From: CG2-30-51-40 sp041753575
Lineage (GTDB): Bacteria; Desulfobacterota; DSM-4660; Desulfatiglandales; Desulfatiglandaceae
Direction: 5' to 3'
DNA: 64,000 nt
Assembly (NCBI GenBank): GCA_041753575.1
Contig: JBGSUA010000063.1
Coordinates: 1 to 64,000, forward strand
Shown here piece by piece: positions 50,401 to 59,497 of this stretch. Positions within the stretch are counted from its first letter, which is position 1. The number at the start of each line of letters is the position of its first letter. Position numbers and translations under genes: made by a program. The notes below the pieces were generated by a model. It saw nothing but the letters and a program-made list of their open reading frames with translations. It searched no databases and had not been told where the DNA came from.

Positions 50401-52260
50401 ATGAAAATATGCCTACATCTGATTTTCACTATTCTTCTTGTGATCTCCCTTTTGGTGAAAACAAGCCATGGGGAGTTGGCGCGGATCGGCGATGTACAAC
50501 AAGTTACTGAGAACTGGTTGCGCATCATTGTTCAGGAAAAACGGCACTGGGCAGGATCCACCAGTCCAAAGGTCACCCAGATTGAAGAATTAAAGCGCGG
50601 AGGCCGGATTTTGGGGTATTATGTCCAGGTTGAGCCTTTGGGCTTTATGATCGTCTCCAGGTACAAGGAACTGGCTCCGATCAAGGTCTATTCGGATATG
50701 GGGTCCTTTGATCCGGATCTCGAAACGGGTTTAAGTGGCTTCATAAAGGACTCTTTGGCTCGTGTTTTGGATTCTTTAGAAGCTAAGCTTGGCTCTGCCC
50801 GCGCAGCCGTTTCAGAAGATATCGGCGATGCGCTGCAGATAAACTACAGAAAAGCATGGACAGAGCTGGGCGCACGCAGCGGGACAGATGGCAGGATATC
50901 CCTTGGTGAGATACCGGCATCCAATTATCGAGGGGGCCAGGTTCTGCTTGCAACAGAATGGGATCAAGTTCCACCTTACAATAATCAGTGTCCGAGCATG
51001 GGCTGCGATAGGCCCCCTTGCTATTTTAACCAAAATGCTATGGTAGGCTGCGTGCCTCTTGCCGGCGCACAGGTCATGCGATTTTGGAACTGGCCCCCCT
51101 ACGGGGAGGGCAGCCCGTACAACGTGCTCTTTGACTGGCCCAATATGCCTGATACCTTAACTCTTGGCCAGTTTCCCCCTTACACCTGCAACCCCCCACA
51201 GGTGCAGGTTGATGCCGTGGCTCAACTTTGCGCCCTGGTCGGGCAGGCTTCGATCAGTGTGCATGCCGATGGCTACGGGTGTGAAGAAACAGGTGCCTTT
51301 TTGTACGACCCGGTCGCCAGGAGTTTGCTGGATGCATTTGAAGATGATTTTCGTTATGATGATGAAGGCGTAGGCCGTGACCGGGATGATTATGGCGGCC
51401 CGGAGGTGTGGTTCAACCGCATTAAATTTCAATTAAACCAAAATCGTCCGATTCCTTACGCAATTCGGGGAGCGAATCTATCCCATGCCATCGTGGTAGA
51501 TGGGTGGCAGGAGATCGGTGCAACCCCGTTACGTCAGTACCACATCAATTGGGGGCATGGAGAAGAGGCTGAACATGAGGACAGATCCTGGAAGAATTTT
51601 TGGTATACGGTAGATGCTATTTATGGAAGTGATTTTACTGAGGAAGAAATGCTGGAAAATATCGTTCCTGAAAATGCAGTGGGGCCATCCATGGCAGGCG
51701 TTTATTCCGCTTTAGCCTTTCCGTATCGGTATTTTGATCAGGATACCTCCGGCAGCAATGCGCTCTTTGGCAGCGGCCAGATGCTCCAGACATTGGAAGG
51801 CGTGAGGATAACCGGAACGGACACCGCGGGGTACTATGTCCGTTTTATCGGATCGAGTACTTCTCCAACAAGAATCTACACCGGTGGCGATCCTTCCAAG
51901 GGGATTGGCATCCGGGGTACAGCATCGCGAAACGGAGCCATCCGCCTTGCAAATAATGGCGGCATCAGCCTCTCAAGACTTCAACCCCCCCGGTATCCGC
52001 GGGCGGTGGCTGTCAGCCCCTATCAAATCAACCTCTCATGGGAGAAGGGGCGCGGCATGGATACGCAACAGTTCGTCATCGAACGTAAAATTGGCGATAA
52101 TGGAAATTTCAGCTATCTCACAACGGTCGGGGCCACTTTCTATGCGGACATCGGCTTGAATCCACTTGCCCTGTATACCTACAGGGTGAAAACGGTCGAG
52201 CCAACCGGCATCGGTTCAACATATTCAATGGAATTTTTTGAACACACCCCCTCACTTTAA
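50401..52260 (+). CDS. Secreted C10-family cysteine peptidase (streptopain-like) with fibronectin-type C-terminus
   Basis: A secreted protease of 619 residues. The ATG at 50401 has GGGAGG upstream and is preferred to a TTG six bases earlier. A signal peptide (CLHLIFTILLVISLLVKTSH) and a long pro-region precede the catalytic domain from about 180. Cys217 lies in the typical MVGCVPLAGAQVMRFWNW, with the family stretch LLATEWDQVPPYNNQCP before it. His362 lies in SHAIVVDGWQEIG, and YHINWGHGEEAEHED follows. A fibronectin-III-like domain (PRAVAVSPYQINLSWEKGRG) ends the protein. Such peptidases cleave host or matrix proteins. It precedes a second cysteine-peptidase-like gene. Confidence 0.9.
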   Translation: MKICLHLIFTILLVISLLVKTSHGELARIGDVQQVTENWLRIIVQEKRHWAGSTSPKVTQIEELKRGGRILGYYVQVEPLGFMIVSRYKELAPIKVYSDMGSFDPDLETGLSGFIKDSLARVLDSLEAKLGSARAAVSEDIGDALQINYRKAWTELGARSGTDGRISLGEIPASNYRGGQVLLATEWDQVPPYNNQCPSMGCDRPPCYFNQNAMVGCVPLAGAQVMRFWNWPPYGEGSPYNVLFDWPNMPDTLTLGQFPPYTCNPPQVQVDAVAQLCALVGQASISVHADGYGCEETGAFLYDPVARSLLDAFEDDFRYDDEGVGRDRDDYGGPEVWFNRIKFQLNQNRPIPYAIRGANLSHAIVVDGWQEIGATPLRQYHINWGHGEEAEHEDRSWKNFWYTVDAIYGSDFTEEEMLENIVPENAVGPSMAGVYSALAFPYRYFDQDTSGSNALFGSGQMLQTLEGVRITGTDTAGYYVRFIGSSTSPTRIYTGGDPSKGIGIRGTASRNGAIRLANNGGISLSRLQPPRYPRAVAVSPYQINLSWEKGRGMDTQQFVIERKIGDNGNFSYLTTVGATFYADIGLNPLALYTYRVKTVEPTGIGSTYSMEFFEHTPSL

Positions 52261-52319
52261 TTGAGGATCACAATGCACTGCCTGCTGTCTATCGGCATAA
52301 TGAAAAATCGAGGCACGCG

Positions 52320-53777
52320 ATGAGCATGCTCAATGGTGTGTGGAACCATCACTTAAGATCCATAATGATTTTTATCATCCTGCTGCTTCCCATGCCGGCA
52401 TCATCGCAGGAAGCGGGCCAATGGATTACGTCCTCGGAAGATTCCTTGCTGCAATCCGTCGAGACCAGCGACCGGGTGTTCAAGCGCCTGGAGATCGGAC
52501 GGATCGTTTCCTATTTTCACCAGCGCCGGATCGGCGAGGCCGTGGTCGAAAAAGACTTCATCCGTTACCAGTTCGACCTGGATACCGGCGGCCTCATCGA
52601 AAAAAAGGTCCGCTGGCGTGCCGATCTGCCGGACCGGGTCAAACCTGCAGTCACCCGGGCCGAGGCCGAGCACCTTGCAGGGGGGGTAGTTGAACGGAGC
52701 CGCGTGTATATTATTTCACCGGAATCCAGTGTGTTTAAAATAAGACCGACACCCGTAAATCCTTGCTGGGTGGTGTGGAGCAAGCTTGACGGCAAACTGA
52801 TCATCGTTGTTATAGACGCCATTGCAGGGGAAAAACTTGGCTATGGTGCTGCACCGCCCTATGCCGGGTTGGCCACCTGCGGGTTCGATCCGGCTACCGC
52901 CGGGTGCGATCAGGTCGAGGCCTGGTGCATAAAAGCGGAAAATGCTGAATCCTGGTTTGAGGACATGGGGTATGACACTGAAGTGATCGGCACAGCCAGC
53001 GATGCCGACTATCAGCGGCATATCCAGTCCGATGCCATGGCAATGTTCTATGAACAGAACCATGGCAATTCCTATTGCTTCGAGAACCAGTGCGGCAGTT
53101 TGATCGAGGCCAGTGAAATAGCCTCCTGGATAAGCGACTACGCCAACGTTCCCTTTAGCTTTATTGGCAGTTGTGACGGCATGTGTGACACCGGGCAAGG
53201 AAGTCTTTCGTATGAACTCAGAAAGGGTTTTACACAAGGCACCGTTACGGTAGGATACTGCAATATGAGCTCAGGGCAATGCCCTGATGACTGCTGGGAG
53301 TTTGCCGAAGATTGGCAGGACGCGTTATTCAGGAGGTTGGATAACGGGGCGACGGCAGGCTGGGCTTTTGATATGGCCAATCTGGATTATCCCGGCTGCG
53401 GCGGAACCAACAATTGTATGCGGATTGCCGGAGATCGCAATTTGCTGGTGGAGCCTGCGCTGACAAGGAGTCTGTGTGGTGATATTACCAAAGCCGGTGG
53501 CCCGCCTGTGTACTTGGAACAAGGCTGCCGTGATCACTACATCCGTTGTGACATTTCAGCCGTGAGCAATGGCATCGGCATTTTCCCGGGGGTGACTGTG
53601 AGGTTCCTCAACAATTCCCAAATTATCAACAAACAGGCTATGACCATCCTTGTAGACGGCACAGTTGCCGAAATCAAGCTTGTTTCTGAGAAAGGAACTA
53701 GCGGTATTAAGTTGAATACTAAGATGAAGATTTATAACGGGGGAGCTTTAAAGATTCATGAATCCGGCGGGAGATAG
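52320..53777 (+). CDS. Secreted clan-CD-like cysteine peptidase (gingipain/caspase-type), tentative
   Basis: A 485-residue secreted protein. A signal peptide (IMIFIILLLPMPASSQ) is followed by a PepSY-like pro-domain (KPAVTRAEAEHLAGGVVERS). The core has two motifs expected of clan CD. His248 is followed by Gly in FYEQNHGNSYCFENQCG, and Cys285 follows a hydrophobic strand in FSFIGSCDGMCDTGQGSLSY, with a 37-residue spacing like C25 gingipains. Strand-rich flanks and a further GTVTVGYCNMSSGQCPDDCW with several cysteines suggest disulfides. The C-terminus (about 410-485) is a small beta domain. It follows the C10 peptidase by 60 bp. The assignment to clan CD is inference from motif spacing only. 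Confidence 0.6.
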   Translation: MSMLNGVWNHHLRSIMIFIILLLPMPASSQEAGQWITSSEDSLLQSVETSDRVFKRLEIGRIVSYFHQRRIGEAVVEKDFIRYQFDLDTGGLIEKKVRWRADLPDRVKPAVTRAEAEHLAGGVVERSRVYIISPESSVFKIRPTPVNPCWVVWSKLDGKLIIVVIDAIAGEKLGYGAAPPYAGLATCGFDPATAGCDQVEAWCIKAENAESWFEDMGYDTEVIGTASDADYQRHIQSDAMAMFYEQNHGNSYCFENQCGSLIEASEIASWISDYANVPFSFIGSCDGMCDTGQGSLSYELRKGFTQGTVTVGYCNMSSGQCPDDCWEFAEDWQDALFRRLDNGATAGWAFDMANLDYPGCGGTNNCMRIAGDRNLLVEPALTRSLCGDITKAGGPPVYLEQGCRDHYIRCDISAVSNGIGIFPGVTVRFLNNSQIINKQAMTILVDGTVAEIKLVSEKGTSGIKLNTKMKIYNGGALKIHESGGR

Positions 53778-53919
53778 CCTCAACGGATACCCCTGTTAAC
53801 AGCACGGCTCGTAGCAGCCGTTTAAGCTGATCTCAGATTGAAAACTGAATCTGAATCCAGAAGCGCGTTGTGGTTGAGTACGGCCGGGCGGAAAACTTGT
53901 TAACAACGATGGGGGAAAA

Positions 53920-56454
53920 TTGAAAATAGTCAGGATGGCGTTTATTGTTTCAGCCTTTTGTTGTTTTGCATTTTGCTGTCAATCCATGGCTGCGGAGATA
54001 TACGTAGCCCCTGCCGGAAATGATGATTCAGGAAATGGCGACATAAGCAACCCTTATAGGAGCATCCAGCATGTGCTTGACAATATTGCCGTGACAGGGG
54101 ATTTGATCATTTTAAGAAGTGGAATATACAATGAAAATATAAGAATCAGAAAACCAAGTATCACAATTCGTTCTAAAAATGATGAATGGGCAATTATCCA
54201 ATCTGAAATCAATGATGAGGAAAAGGCGATTGCCGTTATTTTCGATGTTGACTCTGACGGGAGCCGGCTGCAGCGAATTGAAGTCATTGGAGGGCACTGG
54301 TACGGGATCAAGTTTCAAACTAATTGGGGAGATCCGAATGATGGAACCGGAGCTTCAAACATCATCGTAGAGGATTGTAAAATCCACGATACGGGTAATG
54401 CTTGCATTAAAATTACACCGGGATGTGATGACATTACCGTGCGGCGATGTGAAATTTTTAATTCTGGCAGGGTTGATCCGGACAGTGCCGAAGCTATTGA
54501 CAATGTGAATGGAGACAGGATGCTGGTCCTCCAGTGCCATATTCACGATATCACTGGTACTGGATTATATGCAAAGGGGGGCGCTATCGGAACGCTTATT
54601 GATAGCTGTCTGATTGAAGACTGCGGAGGGGCTGGTATTCTGATAGGGTTTGACACCAGCCCGGAATTCTTTGATACAGTTGTAAATCCAAATTATTATG
54701 AAAATATTGACGGCATGGTCAAGAATTGCATTGTTATCAACACCCGGTATGCCGGTATCGGCATGTATGCCGCAAAGAGCCCACAACTATTCAACAACAC
54801 TATCGTTAATGCCGCCGAGGATGGGCACGCCGGGCTCTATTTCGGCATAACCTTCCAGGACTGGGAGCTACAGGCCGGCCGTCCACCCAGCGTAGATCCT
54901 ATTATCCGAAATAATATTGTGGTTCAGAGAGGCAGTGTAAATCCAACCGTCGTCAAGATACAGTACGCCAACGAGTTGGGTGGCTTAAGCGGGCTTTCCG
55001 GAATGCCGATGATGAGTAATAACCGCTACCATGCAGGAAGTGGAACCGCCATATTTGAAGATAACAGACCAGGATATACGTTTTCCGGCGGTTTGATATC
55101 ATGGCAGTCTCATATTTCCGGGGATGCGGACACAAAGGAGGCTGATCCCGGGTTTGTTGCTCCGGCTATGGAGGATTACCGTTTGTCTTCAAGCTCGACG
55201 TGCATTGATACGGGTACCGCAAACGGGGCTCCGGCGATTGACCATGAAGGCGCCGCAAGGCCCCAGGGAAAGGGATATGATATAGGGGCCTATGAATACA
55301 TAGACTCGGATCAGACGATGGCGTTATATGTCGATTCCCAGGGCGGATGCGGGGGTAAGACGCCATGTTTTACCGCCATCAATGCGGCTATCAATGCTGC
55401 GGGCGATTCAGCCGCCATAATGGTGGCGGCAGGCACCTATCAGGAAGCTGTAATAATTGATAAAGATACGCGTCTTCTCATTGGATGGAATGCCGACTTT
55501 ACATCCCTTGATCAACGCAACCCTGTGGTTTTGGCAACCACGACTCCAGGCGTTCAAGCCGGTCATGTGACCTATACGTTCGGGGAGCAGGTATACAGAA
55601 TCAAGGCTGTAGAGGGTGCCATCCCTGAGAACATAACTCAAAAACTCAATAACCTTTCCTCCCTTCCACAAGGGGGAAGTGATGAAAACCTGAACATTTC
55701 ACCTGATGGCAAATGGCTTGTTTTGATTACTGAACGATTTCATGATGACTGTGCCGGATGGGCCTGCCTGGCAGTTGTCGCCGATGATGTGTCTTCGGGC
55801 GAAGTGCTTTGGAGCAATGGTACAGTGATTCATCCCGCCAGCGGGTCTCCGGCAATTTCATCCGGTGGCAACCTGATCGTCTATTCCAGCACCGATGGCG
55901 AGCATGATCTTAATCTGTGGGCCGTCAGCCGCGGCAGTGGCACCGCCTGGGGCGCCCCCTTCGAGTTAACAAAGGATTCGACCTATGCATACAATGAAGG
56001 CCCCGCCATTAACGGAGACGGGACAAAAATCGTCTTTACCTGCACCAATGATCCATATTCAGGTGATACCAATATCTGTGAGGTTGGTACCGATGGAGAA
56101 GATTTTCATGTTTTGCTGACCCCATCTGACAGCCCGGAGGGCCTTCCAGATAAAGCGAATTTTCATGCGCCTGATTATGCTCAGGATGGAAGTATCGTTT
56201 TTGAGGCGGACTGGGATGGGGAATATATATGGCGATTGACTGCCGGGGCAACCGAACCGGTCAAAATCACCAGCGACTTCAATAATGACAACTCCCCCTG
56301 TGTATTGCCGGACGGAAGCATCGCCAGTCTTTGGCTGAACCGGCCGGGAGGGCTTGGCCATCACGAACTTAAAGTAATGGCTCAGGACGGAAGCAGCTAT
56401 TTTATGCTGCTGAACGAAGACGTGGCGGACATCGGTATAGGCTGCGGGGATTGA
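53920..56454 (+). CDS. Secreted beta-helix / TolB-like beta-propeller protein
   Basis: An 844-residue secreted protein. The TTG at 53920 has a GGGGG-rich SD; a later ATG at 53935 is an alternative. A signal peptide with several Cys (MAFIVSAFCCFAFCCQSMAA) is followed by the beta-helix entry module EIYVAPAGNDDSGNGDISNP and about 12 coils to about residue 460. A second entry-type module (LYVDSQGGCGGKTPCFTAIN...IMVAAGTYQE) follows. The C-terminal third is a PD40-type beta-propeller with repeated DGKWLVLITERF, SGGNLIVYSSTDGEHDLNLW and GDGTKIVFTCTND blades. The role is probably surface binding; no catalytic site was seen. Confidence 0.78.
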   Translation: MKIVRMAFIVSAFCCFAFCCQSMAAEIYVAPAGNDDSGNGDISNPYRSIQHVLDNIAVTGDLIILRSGIYNENIRIRKPSITIRSKNDEWAIIQSEINDEEKAIAVIFDVDSDGSRLQRIEVIGGHWYGIKFQTNWGDPNDGTGASNIIVEDCKIHDTGNACIKITPGCDDITVRRCEIFNSGRVDPDSAEAIDNVNGDRMLVLQCHIHDITGTGLYAKGGAIGTLIDSCLIEDCGGAGILIGFDTSPEFFDTVVNPNYYENIDGMVKNCIVINTRYAGIGMYAAKSPQLFNNTIVNAAEDGHAGLYFGITFQDWELQAGRPPSVDPIIRNNIVVQRGSVNPTVVKIQYANELGGLSGLSGMPMMSNNRYHAGSGTAIFEDNRPGYTFSGGLISWQSHISGDADTKEADPGFVAPAMEDYRLSSSSTCIDTGTANGAPAIDHEGAARPQGKGYDIGAYEYIDSDQTMALYVDSQGGCGGKTPCFTAINAAINAAGDSAAIMVAAGTYQEAVIIDKDTRLLIGWNADFTSLDQRNPVVLATTTPGVQAGHVTYTFGEQVYRIKAVEGAIPENITQKLNNLSSLPQGGSDENLNISPDGKWLVLITERFHDDCAGWACLAVVADDVSSGEVLWSNGTVIHPASGSPAISSGGNLIVYSSTDGEHDLNLWAVSRGSGTAWGAPFELTKDSTYAYNEGPAINGDGTKIVFTCTNDPYSGDTNICEVGTDGEDFHVLLTPSDSPEGLPDKANFHAPDYAQDGSIVFEADWDGEYIWRLTAGATEPVKITSDFNNDNSPCVLPDGSIASLWLNRPGGLGHHELKVMAQDGSSYFMLLNEDVADIGIGCGD

Positions 56455-56870
56455 TTGAGACCTGGTAATGTTCAACGCTGGACAGATGCTTATCCATAAT
56501 GTATCCAGTTGCTTAATTTTAACTCATATTTGTTAAAAAAAGTATATTTGTTTCTACCTTTCATTTATCTTGACAAAATACTTCTTTTTGATAGTTTTTC
56601 GACAATGTTATCGGATTCGGGGCACCGCATGCTAATCAATTGATTTTGCGTGAGGCAAGTATTGAGAGCCTGCCGGTTGATCTTTTTCACCAACCCCCTA
56701 GGCTCGGCGCTGGAACGAAGGATGGCAACGATTGGGCACTGTTTCCATATAAGTGTTAACAACGTGTTGCGCTATTTCGTGATTGATTGATACCCCTTCA
56801 ATGTATGAATCATCTTGGCGATATCCGGCTTCTCTTCTCTGAGCGGTAGGCAATAAAAAGGAGGTCTTGA
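56455..56870. other. Gap before the DUF1566 gene
   Basis: No gene was recognised in 416 bp. TTGACA occurs at 56570 with weak downstream -10 matches, and AAGGAGG precedes the next ATG. Minus-strand frames at 56565-56762 and 56698-56892 show no family features. Confidence 0.4.
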
Positions 56871-59288
56871 ATGGGAAAGAAAGGCAATCCATTTCTTATG
56901 ATGCTCTGGTGTTTTATTTTTCTAATTTCTCCGGCCCTCGCGTCTCCCGTTCCAGACACGGGGCAGACAAAGTGCTATGATGACAACGGTGAAATTGTCT
57001 GTCCAAGTCCCTGGCAGGCCTTGCATGGGCAGGACGGGAATTATATTATCAATCCGCCCTCCTACACAAAGCTGGATGCAAACGGAAACGCCGTTTTAGA
57101 TTCAGCCGCATCCTGGGCCATGGTCAGGGACAACGTGACCGGACTCATCTGGGAGGTCAAGACCAACAAGAACGGTATCCAGAACTACAACGATTCGCAT
57201 GACGCTGACAACACATACACATGGTACGACCCAGATCCTGCAACCAACGTGGGCAATGCAGGGACCGACGGAAATGGCACGGATACCAAGGATTTCACTG
57301 ATGCTTTGAACAGCGCGAAATTCGGGGGCCATGAGGATTGGCGGCTTCCCACTATAAAGGAGCTTGATTACATTGCTGAGTTGGGCCGCTATGACCCAAG
57401 CATCAACGTGACCTTTTTCCCCAAGACATTGGCATCCTTTTACCACTCGGCTACCCCCAACGCCTGGCCTTCGGACAGCGCCTGGGGAATCGATTTCAAA
57501 TACGGATACGGCGACTACGTTCAGAAGTCGAGTTACCATTATGTCAGGGCGGTGCGGGGAGGAAAGAGCGTAAACAGTTTCAGTAACAATGGAGACGGGA
57601 CGGTCACTGACACCTCCGCGGGGCTTATGTGGCAGCAGGGTACCGCCAGGGATGCGCAAGACAACCTGGACCTAATGACCTGGGGAGAGGCCCTGACCTA
57701 TTGTGAAGGGCTCAGTCTTGCGGGCCACGCCGACTGGCGTTTGCCAACACAAAAGGAACTCCTATCCGTCGTTGACTATTCGCAATACTGGAGTGCGATA
57801 GACAGCGCCTTTTTTCCTGACACTTCGAATGACAATTACTGGTCGTCTACAACCTCCGTTCCCCACCTTCACTACGCGTTTCGCATGGATTTAGGGACCG
57901 GCTATATTACCAATGCCAATTATTCCAACTTCCATTACGTTCGGGCGGTGCGTGGCGGACAGGCCGGGGCATATAGCGGTTTGCGCGTAGTCATCGAGCC
58001 AGAAGATGCCAGGTCTGCTGGAGCAAAGTGGAGGCGCGTGGGCTCTCAAATCTGGCGCGATTCTGGCTTTGCGGAAGGCATTATTCCGGCGGGCGGACAG
58101 AGTGTTGAATTCAAGCCGGTCGAAGGGTATCTGAAACCTGGGAACTCAGTGGTTCTAATAAACGCTGGCCAGGAGGCAACTTTGACCGGCACTTACATGC
58201 AGCAGCAGCTCATCTACGTTAACCAAAACGATGCAGACTGCGCTGGACAGACTCCATGCTATACCTCCATCCAACCGGCAATTGGAGCTGCTGAGCAGGT
58301 AAAGCTCATCTATGTCACGAATGGCACTTACAACGAGGATCTGGAACTTGCCCAGAATCACATTGTAACAATCGCCGGAGGATACAACAACGATTTTACC
58401 GCGATGGGGGAACCAACCAGCGTTAGGAAGATCACCGCCAGAGGCGGGACCCTCACGTTGGAAAACATGGAAATACAGCAAAGCTCATTTGGTGCGGCAG
58501 CACAGGGTATTGTGGATGCTGGTGTTTTCACTACTGTAAAGCTTGAATTCCCAGGTACCCAGCACTCGATGAGACCGACACTGGAAACCCTCAAGGGGAG
58601 AGTAATTGCCGGGACGGTTGAGGATTACCTCCTCAGGTCACGAAGTGGCCTCAAAGATAACGCTTATGAGTTGAGCGAACCGGAATCCGAGTTCCTCAAA
58701 GGGTTAATAAGAAATCTCTACCTGGAGAGCCTTGGGAGAGAACCCCAGCCATGGGCACTGGACCTGTGGGGACTATATATTTCCTATTTGACTGAAACCC
58801 TTCATATCTACATGGACCAGGCCCTTTGGGATGTGGCATCGGTCATCTTCGGTTCAGAGGAATATGCCTCAAAGGGGAAAGGAATTGAAGCGCTTGTTGG
58901 GGATGCCTTCAGGGGGCTTCTGTGGAGAAACGGGACACCCGCGGAAAAGGACCATGTTCTTGAAAGAGATCTCACAACGGCTCAGATGCTTTATGAGATT
59001 GCCAGTTTATGGGAATACACATCAATGATCGAGGGAGCCTTTTCAAGGATCGGAGATGAGCCCGGTAATGGCTCCATTGCAGGTATCTACATAGTGCTGC
59101 TTGATCGGCTTCCAGATGTTGACGAGCTACAGAGACCTCGTTGGAACGATCCTGAGAGAGAGGCAGAACTCGGGTTCTATCTTGGCCTGGTAGAGGAATT
59201 GGCCTGCTCCGAGGAGTTCAACGCGCTTGCAAATGGACCTGAAAAGACTTCCTCTAGGATCGGAAGGGCTAAGGATCTAGCTCGATGA
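56871..59288 (+). CDS. Secreted DUF1566 (Lcl-type) protein with C-terminal DUF4214-like domain
   Basis: An 805-residue secreted protein. AAAGGAGG precedes the ATG. The signal peptide (FLMMLWCFIFLISPALASPV) leads to two DUF1566/Lcl-type lectin-like repeats, each with WRLPTxKEL and HYVRAVRGG (at about 155-235 and 290-365). A PEGA-like domain (LRVVIEPEDARSAGAKWRRV) and the beta-helix entry module (LIYVNQNDADCAGQTPCYTS...TNGTYNEDLELAQN) follow. The C-terminal 180 residues are helical with a DUF4214-like layout (LESLGREPQPWALDLWGLYI, FGSEEYASKG, DAFRGLLWRNGTPAEKDHVL). The family is linked to surface display and carbohydrate or S-layer attachment, but the role is unknown. It is the last gene of the secreted cluster. 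Confidence 0.82.
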   Translation: MGKKGNPFLMMLWCFIFLISPALASPVPDTGQTKCYDDNGEIVCPSPWQALHGQDGNYIINPPSYTKLDANGNAVLDSAASWAMVRDNVTGLIWEVKTNKNGIQNYNDSHDADNTYTWYDPDPATNVGNAGTDGNGTDTKDFTDALNSAKFGGHEDWRLPTIKELDYIAELGRYDPSINVTFFPKTLASFYHSATPNAWPSDSAWGIDFKYGYGDYVQKSSYHYVRAVRGGKSVNSFSNNGDGTVTDTSAGLMWQQGTARDAQDNLDLMTWGEALTYCEGLSLAGHADWRLPTQKELLSVVDYSQYWSAIDSAFFPDTSNDNYWSSTTSVPHLHYAFRMDLGTGYITNANYSNFHYVRAVRGGQAGAYSGLRVVIEPEDARSAGAKWRRVGSQIWRDSGFAEGIIPAGGQSVEFKPVEGYLKPGNSVVLINAGQEATLTGTYMQQQLIYVNQNDADCAGQTPCYTSIQPAIGAAEQVKLIYVTNGTYNEDLELAQNHIVTIAGGYNNDFTAMGEPTSVRKITARGGTLTLENMEIQQSSFGAAAQGIVDAGVFTTVKLEFPGTQHSMRPTLETLKGRVIAGTVEDYLLRSRSGLKDNAYELSEPESEFLKGLIRNLYLESLGREPQPWALDLWGLYISYLTETLHIYMDQALWDVASVIFGSEEYASKGKGIEALVGDAFRGLLWRNGTPAEKDHVLERDLTTAQMLYEIASLWEYTSMIEGAFSRIGDEPGNGSIAGIYIVLLDRLPDVDELQRPRWNDPEREAELGFYLGLVEELACSEEFNALANGPEKTSSRIGRAKDLAR

Positions 59289-59497
59289 AGGGCTAACCTG
59301 TTAAGTATGCGATATAAAAAGGCCGCCTATAAAGAAAATATTGCGCTCCATCTCAGACTTTTGAAATTACCTCTGTGTATCGAGATTTTGATCCATTTCT
59401 AGCTCTCTAAGCCGGTTACTTTAGTGCTGGCCGGGCTGGTTGACTGGCAACTTGAACGCAAGGTATTGAGCAATACGCATATTTTTTTGGTTTCGCG

